Assembly (NCBI GenBank): GCA_964608265.1
Contig: CAZSNP010000009.1
Location: forward strand, 26,230-90,229
DNA length: 64,000 bases
Reading direction: 5' to 3'
Origin: JANWXR01 sp964608265
Lineage (GTDB): Bacteria > Chloroflexota > Anaerolineae > Anaerolineales > UBA6663
Made by a program: the position numbers and the translations under genes. Below, piece by piece: positions 37,091-46,156 of the stretch. The notes beneath the pieces were generated by a model. It ran no database searches. It had not been told where the DNA came from and worked only from the letters and a program-made list of their open reading frames with translations. Numbering within the stretch: the stretch's first letter is position 1; the number at the start of each line of letters is the position of its first letter.

Positions 37091-39417
37091 GAGGGTTGAG
37101 ATCCTAGGCCTGGAGATTGGGCAAAGTATTCGAGCAACGCCCGATGGATAAAGATGTAACCGCCGCCGACTTTCTGCAGCAGGGTGCGGTCACAGGCTTC
37201 GTCAAGGACGGGGATGATGCGCAGCGGCAACTGCCCGTCCGTGGCCAATACCGCGCGCAGTGCGAAATGTTGAATCACGGCCAGCCCGCCGTAGCGCAGC
37301 GCACCGATCAGCCCGAAGGCCCAGCCGGAGGTGAGCGCGATCATGCCGTAATCGAATAGAGAATCGGGCTCGAGCCAGGAGGCCGGCTCGACGGCGGCAA
37401 TAAAACCGACGAAAGCGAGGGTGAGGAGCACGCTGCCGATGCCGCCAAAGAGCGCGCCCGCCAGCAGCGCGTTGCGCACCGATTGGCGGATGCCCTGATT
37501 GGGCCGGACGCGCTGCGTGACCTCCCGCCCGCGCAGCCCGCCAATCAACCCGCCGATAACTGCGCCGATTCCACCCACCACCAGCACGAGCGCCACGCCG
37601 CTACTACACACCACAACCAGCGACGCCACGATCAGCATGAGCCAGACCACCTGGCTGTTCAGGCCGGGGGGCGGGGTGGTGAGGAGGGCTTGGATGTCTG
37701 GTTGCGGCAACGTGACGGCAATGATGAGTATGTCGAAGAAGAGAGTCAGCACCAATCCCAACACGGCCCCACTCCGCCCGCCAGACAATGCGCCGCGAAA
37801 AGCTGTCCCCCATTTCCAGCCCAGCGCCTCGACGGGTTGGATCGAGTCGGCCCAGCGCCGATCTGCCAGCCAACTCAGCAACAGCCCGAAGAGCAAACCG
37901 CCCAGGCTTCCACGCACGGCGCCGACGAGCATGCCGCTCCACCACTCACCCGGCCAGCCCAGTGCCCACGCGACCAGCGCCTCTCCGATCCAGTGACCGA
38001 AAAATATCGCCGTCCCAAACACCACCGCGAGGCCGACGGCGAGCGCGGTCGGGCTTTGCGCGGAAATCGGTTGCCGTTCCGCGCGGCGCAACAGCAACAG
38101 GTTGAGGATCGCAGCGGCTGGCGCGCCCAGCAGCCCGCTGGCGGCGCCCAGCGCCATGCGCACGAGCTGGGCGTCGGTGGACCTGTTAACCAACAGCAAC
38201 CCCAGCGCCCCGGCGATGAACAGGCCAAGCACGAGCCAGCTGCCGAACACATACGCCCACCGCGCCCTGCCGGGCGGCAGCCAGTTCGGTTGCAGTTGCT
38301 CGATGAGGAGGATGGACAGGCGCTGTTCGATCATGGCGCGGGCCAGACGATGCAGCCACCCAGCGAGGCGCGGGTCGGCGCGCTGCGCGGGCCGCCTGAG
38401 CATGCGCTGCACGTACAGGCCGAACAACCGGTGGCGCGGCCCTGCCTCCGACTTCGCCTGCTCCACGGCCGAGGCCGGCTGGTCGGCAAAGGCCAGGCTC
38501 ATCACATTCAGCATCAGCGGCGTGGTGGCCAGCTCGCGCAGCGCGGCATCGTGGGCCAGCGCCGCCCGCAGGCCCTCCAAACGATGGCCGCCACGGCGCA
38601 GCCACGCTTCCACCTGGTCCGCCCCCAACGGCTGGAGGGCGATGGCCCCGTTCAACCTGAGCCGCGCCGGCAGGCTGGCATAGTCATCGCTGCGACAGGC
38701 CACCACCAGGCCGCTCAAGCCGTGCTCGGTGTGAAAGGTGTTGATGGCGGCGACGCAGGCGGCCTGTGCCTCGTCGGGGATTTCGTCGAGGCCGTCGAGC
38801 AGCGGGAGGAGGAGATGGCCCTTGATCCAGCGTGCGCCCACCTGTTTGGGGATTTGATACTGGCTGCTCAACTCGTCGGTGAGCCACTCGGCCAGCGGCC
38901 CACGGCGGCGCGCCCACGACGCCAGTGGAAACACGACGGGGATGGGCTGCGCCGGGTCGCGTTCAGCCTGCACGATGGCGTCGCGCGCCAGTTCCAGCAA
39001 GGTAAAGGTCTTGCCCGACCCGGCGGCTCCCAGGATGACGAGGCTGCGCCCGAAGCTCTCGAAAGTGGCAAACGGGGTTTGAGGCGCCGGCAGCGGCCGG
39101 GCGGTCTGCGTCGGCTCCGCCGCCAGCGCGAACGGGCGCTGCACCGCGCCGGGCAGCGCCTCTTTCCCCAATTCGATCAGCGCCGCGCCGGGCAGCGAAT
39201 GTTGCAACACGCCGTCGATCCAATACGCTTTGACCTTCTGCAACAGCACCCGCTGGCGCCGGTGCTCGCGCGCGTCGTCCAGGCTGGCAAAGAAGTTGTG
39301 GATGTTGGTGACGATCTTGTTGCCGCCCACAACGTCACCGCCGATGACGACATCGCCGCCGGCGTTGATGTTCACGCCGCCGGGGTCCGAAGCGGGAGGG
39401 GGAGGGATGGTAGCCAT
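37087..39417 (-). CDS. Membrane NACHT-type STAND NTPase
   Basis: 776 aa. The N-terminus (residues 13-35) is Gly/Asn/Val-rich with repeated GGDVV, then NKIV, of the kind found in front of bacterial STAND proteins. NACHT domain (about 100-330) with Walker A LGAAGSGKTFTL and Walker B LLPLLDGLDEIPDE. The C-terminal half (about 385-720) has eight or more TM helices instead of the soluble repeat sensor typical of defence NLRs. A short GYIFIHRALLEYFA segment near the end is a recurrent winged-helix feature of NACHT proteins. Possibly a membrane-anchored stress or phage sensor. The start overlaps no upstream gene. Confidence 0.85.
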   Translation of the reverse strand: MATIPPPPASDPGGVNINAGGDVVIGGDVVGGNKIVTNIHNFFASLDDAREHRRQRVLLQKVKAYWIDGVLQHSLPGAALIELGKEALPGAVQRPFALAAEPTQTARPLPAPQTPFATFESFGRSLVILGAAGSGKTFTLLELARDAIVQAERDPAQPIPVVFPLASWARRRGPLAEWLTDELSSQYQIPKQVGARWIKGHLLLPLLDGLDEIPDEAQAACVAAINTFHTEHGLSGLVVACRSDDYASLPARLRLNGAIALQPLGADQVEAWLRRGGHRLEGLRAALAHDAALRELATTPLMLNVMSLAFADQPASAVEQAKSEAGPRHRLFGLYVQRMLRRPAQRADPRLAGWLHRLARAMIEQRLSILLIEQLQPNWLPPGRARWAYVFGSWLVLGLFIAGALGLLLVNRSTDAQLVRMALGAASGLLGAPAAAILNLLLLRRAERQPISAQSPTALAVGLAVVFGTAIFFGHWIGEALVAWALGWPGEWWSGMLVGAVRGSLGGLLFGLLLSWLADRRWADSIQPVEALGWKWGTAFRGALSGGRSGAVLGLVLTLFFDILIIAVTLPQPDIQALLTTPPPGLNSQVVWLMLIVASLVVVCSSGVALVLVVGGIGAVIGGLIGGLRGREVTQRVRPNQGIRQSVRNALLAGALFGGIGSVLLTLAFVGFIAAVEPASWLEPDSLFDYGMIALTSGWAFGLIGALRYGGLAVIQHFALRAVLATDGQLPLRIIPVLDEACDRTLLQKVGGGYIFIHRALLEYFAQSPGLGSQPS

Positions 39418-39545
39418 GGCGGGGCGGGCGGACCGTGAAGGGCAGTGCGCGAATTGTACTTGACCTCATTGGCTGGCGCTGCGACCCTCCGTCCTCGCCG
39501 TGCTACAATGCCCGCGAGCACACTCCGGAAACGAGGGCCGATTTT

Positions 39546-39992
39546 GTGAGCCGTTTGATCAAACCCGAAGGTGTGGGCAAGACCCGCGACCGATTGATGA
39601 AGAACATCGCCTGGACGCTGCGCGACTTGGCCGCCAGGCCCAAGCTGGATGAAGACGCCCGCGACATGGCCGCCTTCATGGCCCTGTGCCTGCGCGAGAT
39701 CGCCGACACGATTGATGAGACCTGCGCGGCCTGGGAGAAGCGCGACTACTGGCTCAAGGCCGACCAATTCCGCCGCGATTGGGATTGGAGCGTGGTGACA
39801 GCCGGCAAGCTCGAAAAGGTGGTGCTGGAGAATCAATGGAACGATCTGCCAACGCTCATGGCCGGGTTGATGCAACGCGTACAGAAGGTGAACCTGCCGA
39901 AGACAAACAAACTCGATGAGGCCTGGCGGGGCGCGTATGCCGTGCTGCTGGAAAAGCGGGGAATGGCGCAGCAGTACTCGGTGAAGGAGTAA
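39546..39992 (+). CDS. Conserved-looking hypothetical protein
   Basis: 148 aa from a GTG at 39546; an earlier start is possible because the frame is open further upstream. All-helical, charged, with an N-terminal basic SRLIKPEGVGKTRDRLMKNI stretch and a middle EIADTIDETCAAWEKRDYW. No TM or known motif. It is divergent from the NACHT gene. I do not recognise the family; codon use is typical of the window, so it is probably a real gene. Confidence 0.65.
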   Translation: MSRLIKPEGVGKTRDRLMKNIAWTLRDLAARPKLDEDARDMAAFMALCLREIADTIDETCAAWEKRDYWLKADQFRRDWDWSVVTAGKLEKVVLENQWNDLPTLMAGLMQRVQKVNLPKTNKLDEAWRGAYAVLLEKRGMAQQYSVKE

Positions 39993-40033
39993 CGTTGCGG
40001 GCCGCCGGTTGAACGTTTGGCTGCCGGCAACCT

Positions 40034-41131
40034 TCAACCTGCCAACCGAAGTATTTCACTGACAAACCCCGCAATCATCTCAGCGCCGTTCTGCTCCGGG
40101 GCGGCGGGGCGGGGCCGCGAAAGCAAATCGGGCAATTGGCGCAACCATGCCCCGTTGACGAACGCCTCCGGCGCAATCTCCATCCCGTTCAACTCGCTTT
40201 GCACAAAGCCGCCGAGCCGGGCCGTCTCGCGGAAGTTCGGGCGCGCGATATAGCCGTAGGGGGTGTGGGCAAGATACGCCTCGGCCAGCGTGCTGTACCC
40301 CAGTTTGCCGACCACCGCATCGCAGGCGTTCACCAGATCGGGATGATAGAACTCAGACCGGTGGGGCAACAACACCACGTTGCCCTCGCGCTGGATTCCG
40401 TCGCGGCTTCCGCCGGGGATGATGAAGTACGCGGGCTGGGCGCTCAACGCTCGCAGAAAAGGATAGCGCCCCGGCTCGATGCCGCCCATCGTCAGCAGGG
40501 CCACCTGGGCGTCGAGCGGCACGCCGAGGCGGGCGCGCGTCTCCTCCCGCGTTGCGCGTGGCCGGCGGCCGACCGGGCCGGTCGTCAGCCCTGGGGAATG
40601 CGGCGCGCAGACCGGCTGCGTTTGAATCCGCACGTCCGCCTGCGCGAAGGCAGACCGCAGGTACTCGATGTGGGGCCACAGCCGGTGCTCAGTTTCGGCG
40701 TAGGGCTCGTAAATCCAATCCCAGGTGAAGTTCTCGATCAAGATGGAGGGGATGCCGGCCGCTTTGGCCACTGTCATGCCGAGCGGGGCGATATCGCACA
40801 GCACCGCGCGGCAGCCGAGGCGCTGAACGTGCGCGGCGAGTTCGGCGACCAGCGGCTCGCGAAAGGGCAACAGCGCGTCGAGGCGCGCCACCGTCTCGGC
40901 CAGATCCTCGCTCATCGGCGAGGTCTGCGCCAGCCCGACGTCGGTGACGATTGAGTGATAGCTGAAGGGCCCGGTCACCGAATCGGCCAACACCCAGCGC
41001 GGCACGGTGGTGAAAATCTCAAAGCGTACCTGCGGCTGCCGGGCGTGCAGCGCCGCGATGACGGCGCCGGCGCGCGTGGCGTGGCCGAAGCCATGCGGTG
41101 TTATGAAGTAGGCGAGAGTGGCAGGTGGCAA
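40034..41131 (-). CDS. GT-B glycosyltransferase (MurG/arabinokinase-N-like)
   Basis: About 365 aa. It begins AYFITPHGFGHATRAGAVI, the N-terminal GT-B signature of MurG-like and L-arabinokinase N-terminal domains, and has CDIAPLGMTVAKAAGIPSIL and a C-terminal donor-site DAVVGKLGYSTLAEA. It probably transfers a sugar from a nucleotide-sugar. The start is unclear: the only upstream start codon (TTG at 41131) lies inside a heptamer repeat array. The gene follows the HAD hydrolase with 8 bp between them. Confidence 0.8.
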   Translation of the reverse strand: MPPATLAYFITPHGFGHATRAGAVIAALHARQPQVRFEIFTTVPRWVLADSVTGPFSYHSIVTDVGLAQTSPMSEDLAETVARLDALLPFREPLVAELAAHVQRLGCRAVLCDIAPLGMTVAKAAGIPSILIENFTWDWIYEPYAETEHRLWPHIEYLRSAFAQADVRIQTQPVCAPHSPGLTTGPVGRRPRATREETRARLGVPLDAQVALLTMGGIEPGRYPFLRALSAQPAYFIIPGGSRDGIQREGNVVLLPHRSEFYHPDLVNACDAVVGKLGYSTLAEAYLAHTPYGYIARPNFRETARLGGFVQSELNGMEIAPEAFVNGAWLRQLPDLLSRPRPAAPEQNGAEMIAGFVSEILRLAG

Positions 41132-41144
41132 GTGGCGAGTTACA
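41117..41144. repeat. Heptamer array AGTGGCA covering a gene junction
   Basis: AGTGGCA, GGTGGCA, AGTGGCG, AGTTACA in register. The array contains the start codon of the glycosyltransferase and the stop codon of the HAD gene upstream, so both gene ends appear to be built from repeat sequence. Confidence 0.7.
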
Positions 41145-42297
41145 GGATCTGGTTGAGGCCGTGATTGATGTCAGGGTGTATGACATCGGCGATCGAGACG
41201 AGGCTATGGTACTTGGGCGAGCCGGGCGAGGCGATGCCGTGCCGTGTGAGCGAGAGGCCAAGCCCGTACGTGTTGAGGCGCTGGACGGCGAGCGCGACCG
41301 CGCGCAGGCTGCTGGCCGAATCCTCGAAGACGTGCACATGCTCGCCCGCGCACGACTCAAAAAGCCCGGGCAGCGGCGCGTGCTGATCGAGGGCCAGGGC
41401 GGCTTCGAGCGCCGCCACCTCGCGCCCGGTGCGCGCGGCGGCGATGGCGGCCAGCGCCTGCACGGGTGAGGGCTTCACCAGGTCGCCGCTGTGCTGGCCA
41501 AGGCGACGGGCGGCCCACTCGAGCCGGCCCACCCCGATGATGGGAACGTCACCGTCAAAGCCGCACAGCTGCAGCGCCGCCTCGGCCTCGGGCGTGTAGC
41601 CGATCAGCGACTCGCGGCCGCGCGCCTCGATCGGCGGCAAGCTGGGACGCGCGGTGTAGATCGAGAACCACAGCCGCCCGGCCTCGCGTTCGGCCAGCAC
41701 TCGTTCCCGCAGCATCGGGCTGAGGCGGGGCACGTCGGCGGTCGCCAGCAAATTGGCGTGCTCGAAGTGCGGGGGCAGCCCGTAGCTCTGCGCGTAGAGT
41801 GCGTGCCCGACGACGAAATTCTGGGTGACCTGCATCGTCGGCGAGCGGTTGATGTCGTAGCAATGGCCGAGCAATTCGCTCAGCAGCGTCGCGTGCGGCG
41901 CGCCGCCATCCGCGCCTAAATACGCCAGCGCAGCCAGCGACGGTCGCTGGCCGGGCCGGGTGACCTCGCCCACCCGGCGCGCGAGCGCGGCGAAATCGGG
42001 GCGCGGCACCCCCCCGGGCTGGGCCCCCAGCGCGGCGAGCGTGTCCCACACAGCCCTCGCCGGCGCGGACTTTAGCCGCGACAGCCGCGACAACAGCAAC
42101 GCCGCCACCGCAATCGCGCTGCTCTCCCACTCCACCGTAATGCTGCTGGCCTCGAATTCGTCTATCTCAGGCTGGGTCAGCGTGTACGGCTCCGTCAGGC
42201 CCATCCGGCGTGCAAAATACTCGACCGTTTTTTGCAGCCCGAGGTGATACGCCCGGCTGTGGACGAGCACGCCATCGACATCGAAAAGAATGATCAT
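41140..42297 (-). CDS. HAD-superfamily hydrolase
   Basis: 385 aa. HAD motif I at the N-terminus (ILFDVDGVLVHSR), with later VHVFEDSASSLRAVALAV as the motif IV region (acidic residues) and a Lys-containing DLVKPSPVQAL as motif III. A long helical cap (about 30-200) separates them. Likely a phosphatase of a small phosphorylated metabolite, perhaps a sugar phosphate. Transcribed ahead of a GT-B glycosyltransferase, divergent from transketolase. Confidence 0.8.
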   Translation of the reverse strand: MIILFDVDGVLVHSRAYHLGLQKTVEYFARRMGLTEPYTLTQPEIDEFEASSITVEWESSAIAVAALLLSRLSRLKSAPARAVWDTLAALGAQPGGVPRPDFAALARRVGEVTRPGQRPSLAALAYLGADGGAPHATLLSELLGHCYDINRSPTMQVTQNFVVGHALYAQSYGLPPHFEHANLLATADVPRLSPMLRERVLAEREAGRLWFSIYTARPSLPPIEARGRESLIGYTPEAEAALQLCGFDGDVPIIGVGRLEWAARRLGQHSGDLVKPSPVQALAAIAAARTGREVAALEAALALDQHAPLPGLFESCAGEHVHVFEDSASSLRAVALAVQRLNTYGLGLSLTRHGIASPGSPKYHSLVSIADVIHPDINHGLNQIL

Positions 42298-42309
42298 TTC
42301 AATTCACAC

Positions 42310-42345
42310 ACAATGCACACTTCGCACTTGGGCATTGTGCATTGT
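42310..42345. repeat. Inverted repeat in divergent promoter region
   Basis: ACAATGCAC (42310-42318) and GTGCATTGT (42337-42345) are perfect inverted copies 18 bp apart. They lie in the 87-bp spacer between the divergent HAD gene and transketolase, where an operator could sit. The intervening units (CACACTT, CGCACTT) also show a 7-bp period, so it may instead be another heptamer array. Confidence 0.5.
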
Positions 42346-42384
42346 ATTTTGACTGCCATTATAATCAGCCCCCGGAGACCCACT

Positions 42385-44433
42385 GTGACCAATCAGCCCC
42401 TCGCCGAACGCGCCGTCAACACCCTCCGCTTTCTCTCCGCCGACGCGGTGCAAAACGCCAACTCCGGTCACCCGGGCCTGCCGATGGGCGCCGCGCCGAT
42501 GGCTTATGTCTTGTGGTCGAAGTTCCTGCGGCACAGCCCGAGCAACCCGAAGTGGGCCGACCGCGACCGGTTCATCCTCTCCGCCGGGCACGGCTCGGCG
42601 CTGCTGTATTCGTTGCTGCACCTCACGGGCTATGCGCTTTCCCTCGATGAAATCAAGGCTTTTCGACAGTATGACAGCCTGACCCCCGGCCATCCCGAAA
42701 GCCACCTCACCCCGGGTGTGGAGACGACCACCGGCCCGCTGGGGCAGGGGCTGTCGAACAGCGTCGGCTTTGCGATGGCCGAGGCGCACCTGGCCGCGCG
42801 CTACAACCGGCCCGGCCACGAGGTCGTCAACCACTTCACCTACGTGCTCGCCAGCGATGGCGACCTGCAGGAGGGCGTCACCGGCGAGGCCAGCTCGCTC
42901 GCCGGGCACCTCGGCCTGGGCAAGTTAATCGTGCTGTACGACGACAATCGGATTCAACTCGGCGGCACCACGTCGCTGTCGTTCACCGAGGACGTGTCGC
43001 TGCGCTACGCGGCCTACGGCTGGCAGGTGCAGCGCGTGAGCGACGGTAACAATCTCGAGGCGCTCGAAAAGGCGCTGCACAACGCCCGCACCGAGCCGAA
43101 CCGGCCGTCGCTCATCATCGTGCAGACGACCATCGGCTTTGGCGCGCCGCACAAGCAGGGCACGTTCGAGGCGCACGGCTCACCGCTCGGCCCGGATGAG
43201 TTGAAAGCGGCGAAGGCCAACCTCGGCTGGCCGGAGGCGATGTTCCATCTGCCTGAGGATACCCTCAGCCACTTCCGCTCCGCGATCGAGCGCGGGAAGA
43301 AACTTGAGTCCGACTGGAACACGCGCTGGGAGAAGTACGCCAGGGCGCATCCCGATCTGGCCGCGGAACTCAAACGCCGGCTGGCGGGCGAGCTGCCTCC
43401 CGACTGGGAAGCGCAGCTTCCGAGTTGGGAGGCCGACCCGAAGGGCCTCGCCACCCGCAAGGCGGGCGAGGCCGTGCTCAACGCGCTCGGCAACGCGCTG
43501 CCCGAGTTGATGGGCGGCTCGGCGGACCTCAATCCCTCGACCTTCACCGTGCTCAAAGGCGCGGGCGACTTTCAGAGTCCGCACACCTCCGCCGAGGGCG
43601 CGCAGGGCACGAGCGGCGGGGCGTGGGGATACGAGGGCCGCAACCTGCACTTCGGCGTGCGTGAGCATGCGATGGGCTCGATCGTCAACGGGCTGACGTT
43701 GCACGGCGGCGTCATCGGCTACGGCTCGACCTTCCTCACCTTTTTCGATTACATGCGCCCGGCAGTGCGGCTGAGCGCGATCATGAAGATCGGCCCGCTG
43801 TGGATTTACACGCACGACAGCGTCGGCGTGGGCGAGGACGGCCCGACGCACCAACCGGTGGAGCATTACGCCGCCGCGCGCGCCATCCCCGATCTGCTCT
43901 TCATCCGCCCGGGCGATGCGAACGAGGTGGCCTGGGCGTACCGCGTGGCGATTGCCAACCGCCGCCGGCCGACCGTGCTCTCACTCACGCGGCAGAACCT
44001 GCCGGTGCTCGACCGGGCCGTTTACGCCTCCGCCGAGGGTGTGTCGAAGGGCGCGTACGTGCTCAACCCGCAGGTGACCGACCCGCAAGTCATCCTCATC
44101 GCCACCGGCTCGGAGTTGTCGCTCATCGTCGAGGCCGAGAAGAAACTGGCCGAGCAGGGCGTGCGGGCGCGGCTGGTTTCGATGCCGTGCTGGGAGTTGT
44201 TCGAGGAGCAATCGCCCGAGTACCGCGAGAGTGTGCTGGCCGCCTCGGTGACCGCGCGGCTTGCAGTCGAGGCCGGCGTGGAGCTGGGCTGGCACAAGTG
44301 GGTGGGCACGCAGGGCGATACGCTCACCCTCAACCGCTACGGGGCTTCGGCTCCGGCAGCGCGCGTGTTCAAAGAGCTGGGCTTCACGGTGGAAAATGTG
44401 GTGGCGCGGGCGATGAACCTGCTGGGGAAATGA
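42385..44433 (+). CDS. tkt: Transketolase
   Basis: 682 aa from a GTG at 42385 with GGAGA 6 nt upstream. ThDP domain with SAGHGSALLYSLLH, TTTGPLGQGLSNSVG and the SDGDLQEG...DDNRI motif; pyrimidine domain with GVREHAMGSIVNG; and DSVGVGEDGPTHQPVEH. It moves two-carbon units between ketoses and aldoses in the non-oxidative pentose phosphate pathway. RpiB and the transaldolase-PGI fusion follow on the same strand, so the whole branch is clustered here. Confidence 0.97.
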   Translation: MTNQPLAERAVNTLRFLSADAVQNANSGHPGLPMGAAPMAYVLWSKFLRHSPSNPKWADRDRFILSAGHGSALLYSLLHLTGYALSLDEIKAFRQYDSLTPGHPESHLTPGVETTTGPLGQGLSNSVGFAMAEAHLAARYNRPGHEVVNHFTYVLASDGDLQEGVTGEASSLAGHLGLGKLIVLYDDNRIQLGGTTSLSFTEDVSLRYAAYGWQVQRVSDGNNLEALEKALHNARTEPNRPSLIIVQTTIGFGAPHKQGTFEAHGSPLGPDELKAAKANLGWPEAMFHLPEDTLSHFRSAIERGKKLESDWNTRWEKYARAHPDLAAELKRRLAGELPPDWEAQLPSWEADPKGLATRKAGEAVLNALGNALPELMGGSADLNPSTFTVLKGAGDFQSPHTSAEGAQGTSGGAWGYEGRNLHFGVREHAMGSIVNGLTLHGGVIGYGSTFLTFFDYMRPAVRLSAIMKIGPLWIYTHDSVGVGEDGPTHQPVEHYAAARAIPDLLFIRPGDANEVAWAYRVAIANRRRPTVLSLTRQNLPVLDRAVYASAEGVSKGAYVLNPQVTDPQVILIATGSELSLIVEAEKKLAEQGVRARLVSMPCWELFEEQSPEYRESVLAASVTARLAVEAGVELGWHKWVGTQGDTLTLNRYGASAPAARVFKELGFTVENVVARAMNLLGK

Positions 44434-44494
44434 GGGAAAGCGGGAAACGGAGTTTCGCCCGACGGAAATGTCTATACGATGAAAGGGTGAATGA

Positions 44495-44728
44495 ATGGTC
44501 ATCACGTACGATCCGCAGAACAACATCGCCTATTTCCGTTTTCGTGAGCCGGATGGGCAGATAGAGACTGTTTTGGTTGGCACTGAATTGGCTGTTGATG
44601 TTACATCCGATGGCAAAGTTTTCGGAGTTGAATTGCTCAATGCCAACAAGCAACTCAACCTTCAAAAGGACCTGATCCTTATCCATCAAGCGACTGGCGC
44701 GCGTGCTGTGTTGTCTTGGGCGTCATAG
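44495..44728 (+). CDS. DUF2283 family small protein
   Basis: 77 aa. YDPQNNIAYFRFREPDGQIE then DVTSDGKVFGVELLNANKQL fits the DUF2283 pattern, in which a short beta-rich protein starts YDxxxDxxYxRF. Base composition is lower in GC than the flanking sugar genes, suggesting transfer. DUF2283 genes often lie beside toxin-antitoxin genes; a HEPN/MNT pair is 650 bp downstream. Confidence 0.85.
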   Translation: MVITYDPQNNIAYFRFREPDGQIETVLVGTELAVDVTSDGKVFGVELLNANKQLNLQKDLILIHQATGARAVLSWAS

Positions 44729-44775
44729 CGGTCGCAGATGTAGGCGACACCAAGCGGTGCAGTCGTTCCTAAGAT

Positions 44776-45383
44776 ATGAAAATCGCCATTGCCGCCGACC
44801 ACGCGGGCTACCCCGCGAAAGCGAAAGTCATCGAGACCGTGCGCGCCGCCGGGCACGAGGCGCTTGACCTTGGCACGCACTCGGCGGACGTGCCGGTGGA
44901 TTATCCCGACTCGGCCAGGGCGGTGGGCGAGGCCGTGCAGCAGGGCCGCGCCGAGCGCGGCATCGTGATCTGCGGCAGCGGGGTGGGGGCGTGCGTGGCC
45001 GCGAACAAGATGCGCGGCATCCGCGCGGGCGTGTGCCACGACACATACTCGGCGCACCAGGGCGTGGAGCACGACGACATGAACGTGCTCTGCCTCGGCG
45101 CGCGCATCATCGGGCAGGAAGTGATTCCCGAATTGGTACGGGCCTTTCTCGGTGCGACCTTCAGCGGCGAGGCGCGGCACGTGGGCCGGCTGGAGAAGGT
45201 GAAGGCGATGGAGGCGGGCAATGNNNNNNNNNNNNNNNNNNNNNNNNNNNNNNNNNNNNNNNNNNNNNNNNNNNNNNNNNNNNNNNNNNNNNNNNNNNNN
45301 NNNNNNNNNNNNNNNNNNNNNNNGAGGCGCGGCACGTGGGCCGGCTGGAGAAGGTGAAGGCGATGGAGGCGGGCAATGTCTGA
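44776..45383 (+). CDS. rpiB: Ribose-5-phosphate isomerase B
   Basis: RpiB/LacAB fold: KIAIAADHAGYPAK, active-site Cys in IVICGSGVGACVAANK, and AGVCHDTYSAHQGVEHDD with EHDDMNVLCLG. Interconverts ribose 5-phosphate and ribulose 5-phosphate. A 100-N gap interrupts the last codons. Collapsing the 55-bp duplicate gives a protein of about 150 aa, the normal length, ending AMEAGNV. Its TGA overlaps the start of the MNT gene (ATGTCTGA). Confidence 0.93.
45224..45323. other. 100-N scaffold gap flanked by identical 55-bp ends
   Basis: The 55 bp at 45169-45223 are repeated exactly at 45324-45378. As at 1746-1845, the gap is an unmerged overlap of two contig ends. Removing the Ns and one copy leaves rpiB intact. 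Confidence 0.95.
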
Positions 45384-45747
45384 GACGGCTGTTCCACCGA
45401 TGGATGCGCGGCTGGCGACGACGCGGGTGACGCCGGAGCTGCTCGCGTATATCGTGCAAAAAATCGTGCGGGCCGTGAACCCGCAGAAAATTGTCCTCTA
45501 TGGGTCGCATGCTCGCGGCGATGCACGTGAGGATAGCGACCTTGACCTGTTTATCGTTTACGATGGCGCACGGCCGATTTCAAAGGTGCGACGCGCGGTG
45601 GATGTTTTGTTGTGGGGCAGAGACTTTAGCCTGGATTTGATGGTTCGTACGCCGGAGCAAGTACGAATGAACCTTGCCGACCGCAATCCGTTTTACACGC
45701 ACCATATTTTCGGCGATGGTCGGGTGCTGTATGAGCGCGCCGCATAA
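45376..45747 (+). CDS. MNT-type nucleotidyltransferase (antitoxin-like)
   Basis: 123 aa. KIVLYGSHARGDAREDSDLD carries the minimal nucleotidyltransferase GS-x10-DxD motif, complete. Together with the HEPN gene that overlaps its end by 17 nt, it makes a HEPN/MNT module. In characterised pairs the MNT protein neutralises the HEPN ribonuclease by AMPylation or binding. The ATG overlaps the rpiB stop, so it is translated with a housekeeping gene. Confidence 0.88.
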   Translation: MSETAVPPMDARLATTRVTPELLAYIVQKIVRAVNPQKIVLYGSHARGDAREDSDLDLFIVYDGARPISKVRRAVDVLLWGRDFSLDLMVRTPEQVRMNLADRNPFYTHHIFGDGRVLYERAA

Positions 45748-46141
45748 ATCGCCCGAAGAGACGCCGGAGGAATGGTTCCGGTATGCCGGAGGTGATCTTC
45801 GCGTAGCGCAACAAACTCTGACGGATGAGGAGCCGGTATTTCATCTCGTCTGTTTCCTCAGTCAGGGCGCGGCTGAAAAGTACATCAAAGGCCAATTGGT
45901 TGCGCAGGGTTGGAAGCTGCAAAAGGCCCACGACATCCTACTCCTGCTGAAAAACTGTCAGCCGTTTGATAAAACTTTGGCTGGCATGATTGACGAAGGT
46001 GCAATACTCAATCAATACATCACGGCTGGCCGATACACCGGTGATATCGGCGTGGCCTCGCTCGGCAAAGCCGAAGCCGAAGAAGCCCTGGCCGCTGCCC
46101 GGCGCATCCGTGACCGTGTGCTCGAATTAATGTTTAAGTAA
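45731..46141 (+). CDS. HEPN-domain protein (toxin-like)
   Basis: 136 aa, all helical. FLSQGAAEKYIKGQLVAQGW and KAHDILLLLKNC match the HEPN (PF05168-like) pattern, with RYTGDI in the final helices. The sharp R-x4-6-H RNase motif of HepT-type toxins is not obvious, so enzymatic toxicity is uncertain. It overlaps the MNT gene by 17 nt and is lower in GC than flanking genes. It may instead assist the MNT as a substrate-binding partner. Confidence 0.82.
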   Translation: MSAPHKSPEETPEEWFRYAGGDLRVAQQTLTDEEPVFHLVCFLSQGAAEKYIKGQLVAQGWKLQKAHDILLLLKNCQPFDKTLAGMIDEGAILNQYITAGRYTGDIGVASLGKAEAEEALAAARRIRDRVLELMFK

Positions 46142-46156
46142 ACAAAGGACAGCTTT

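Noticed and set aside
37483..39438. 650-codon open frame on the plus strand opposite the NACHT gene
   Set aside because: Composition is Gln/Pro/Arg-rich with no recognisable fold. The opposite strand encodes clear Walker motifs and TM helices.
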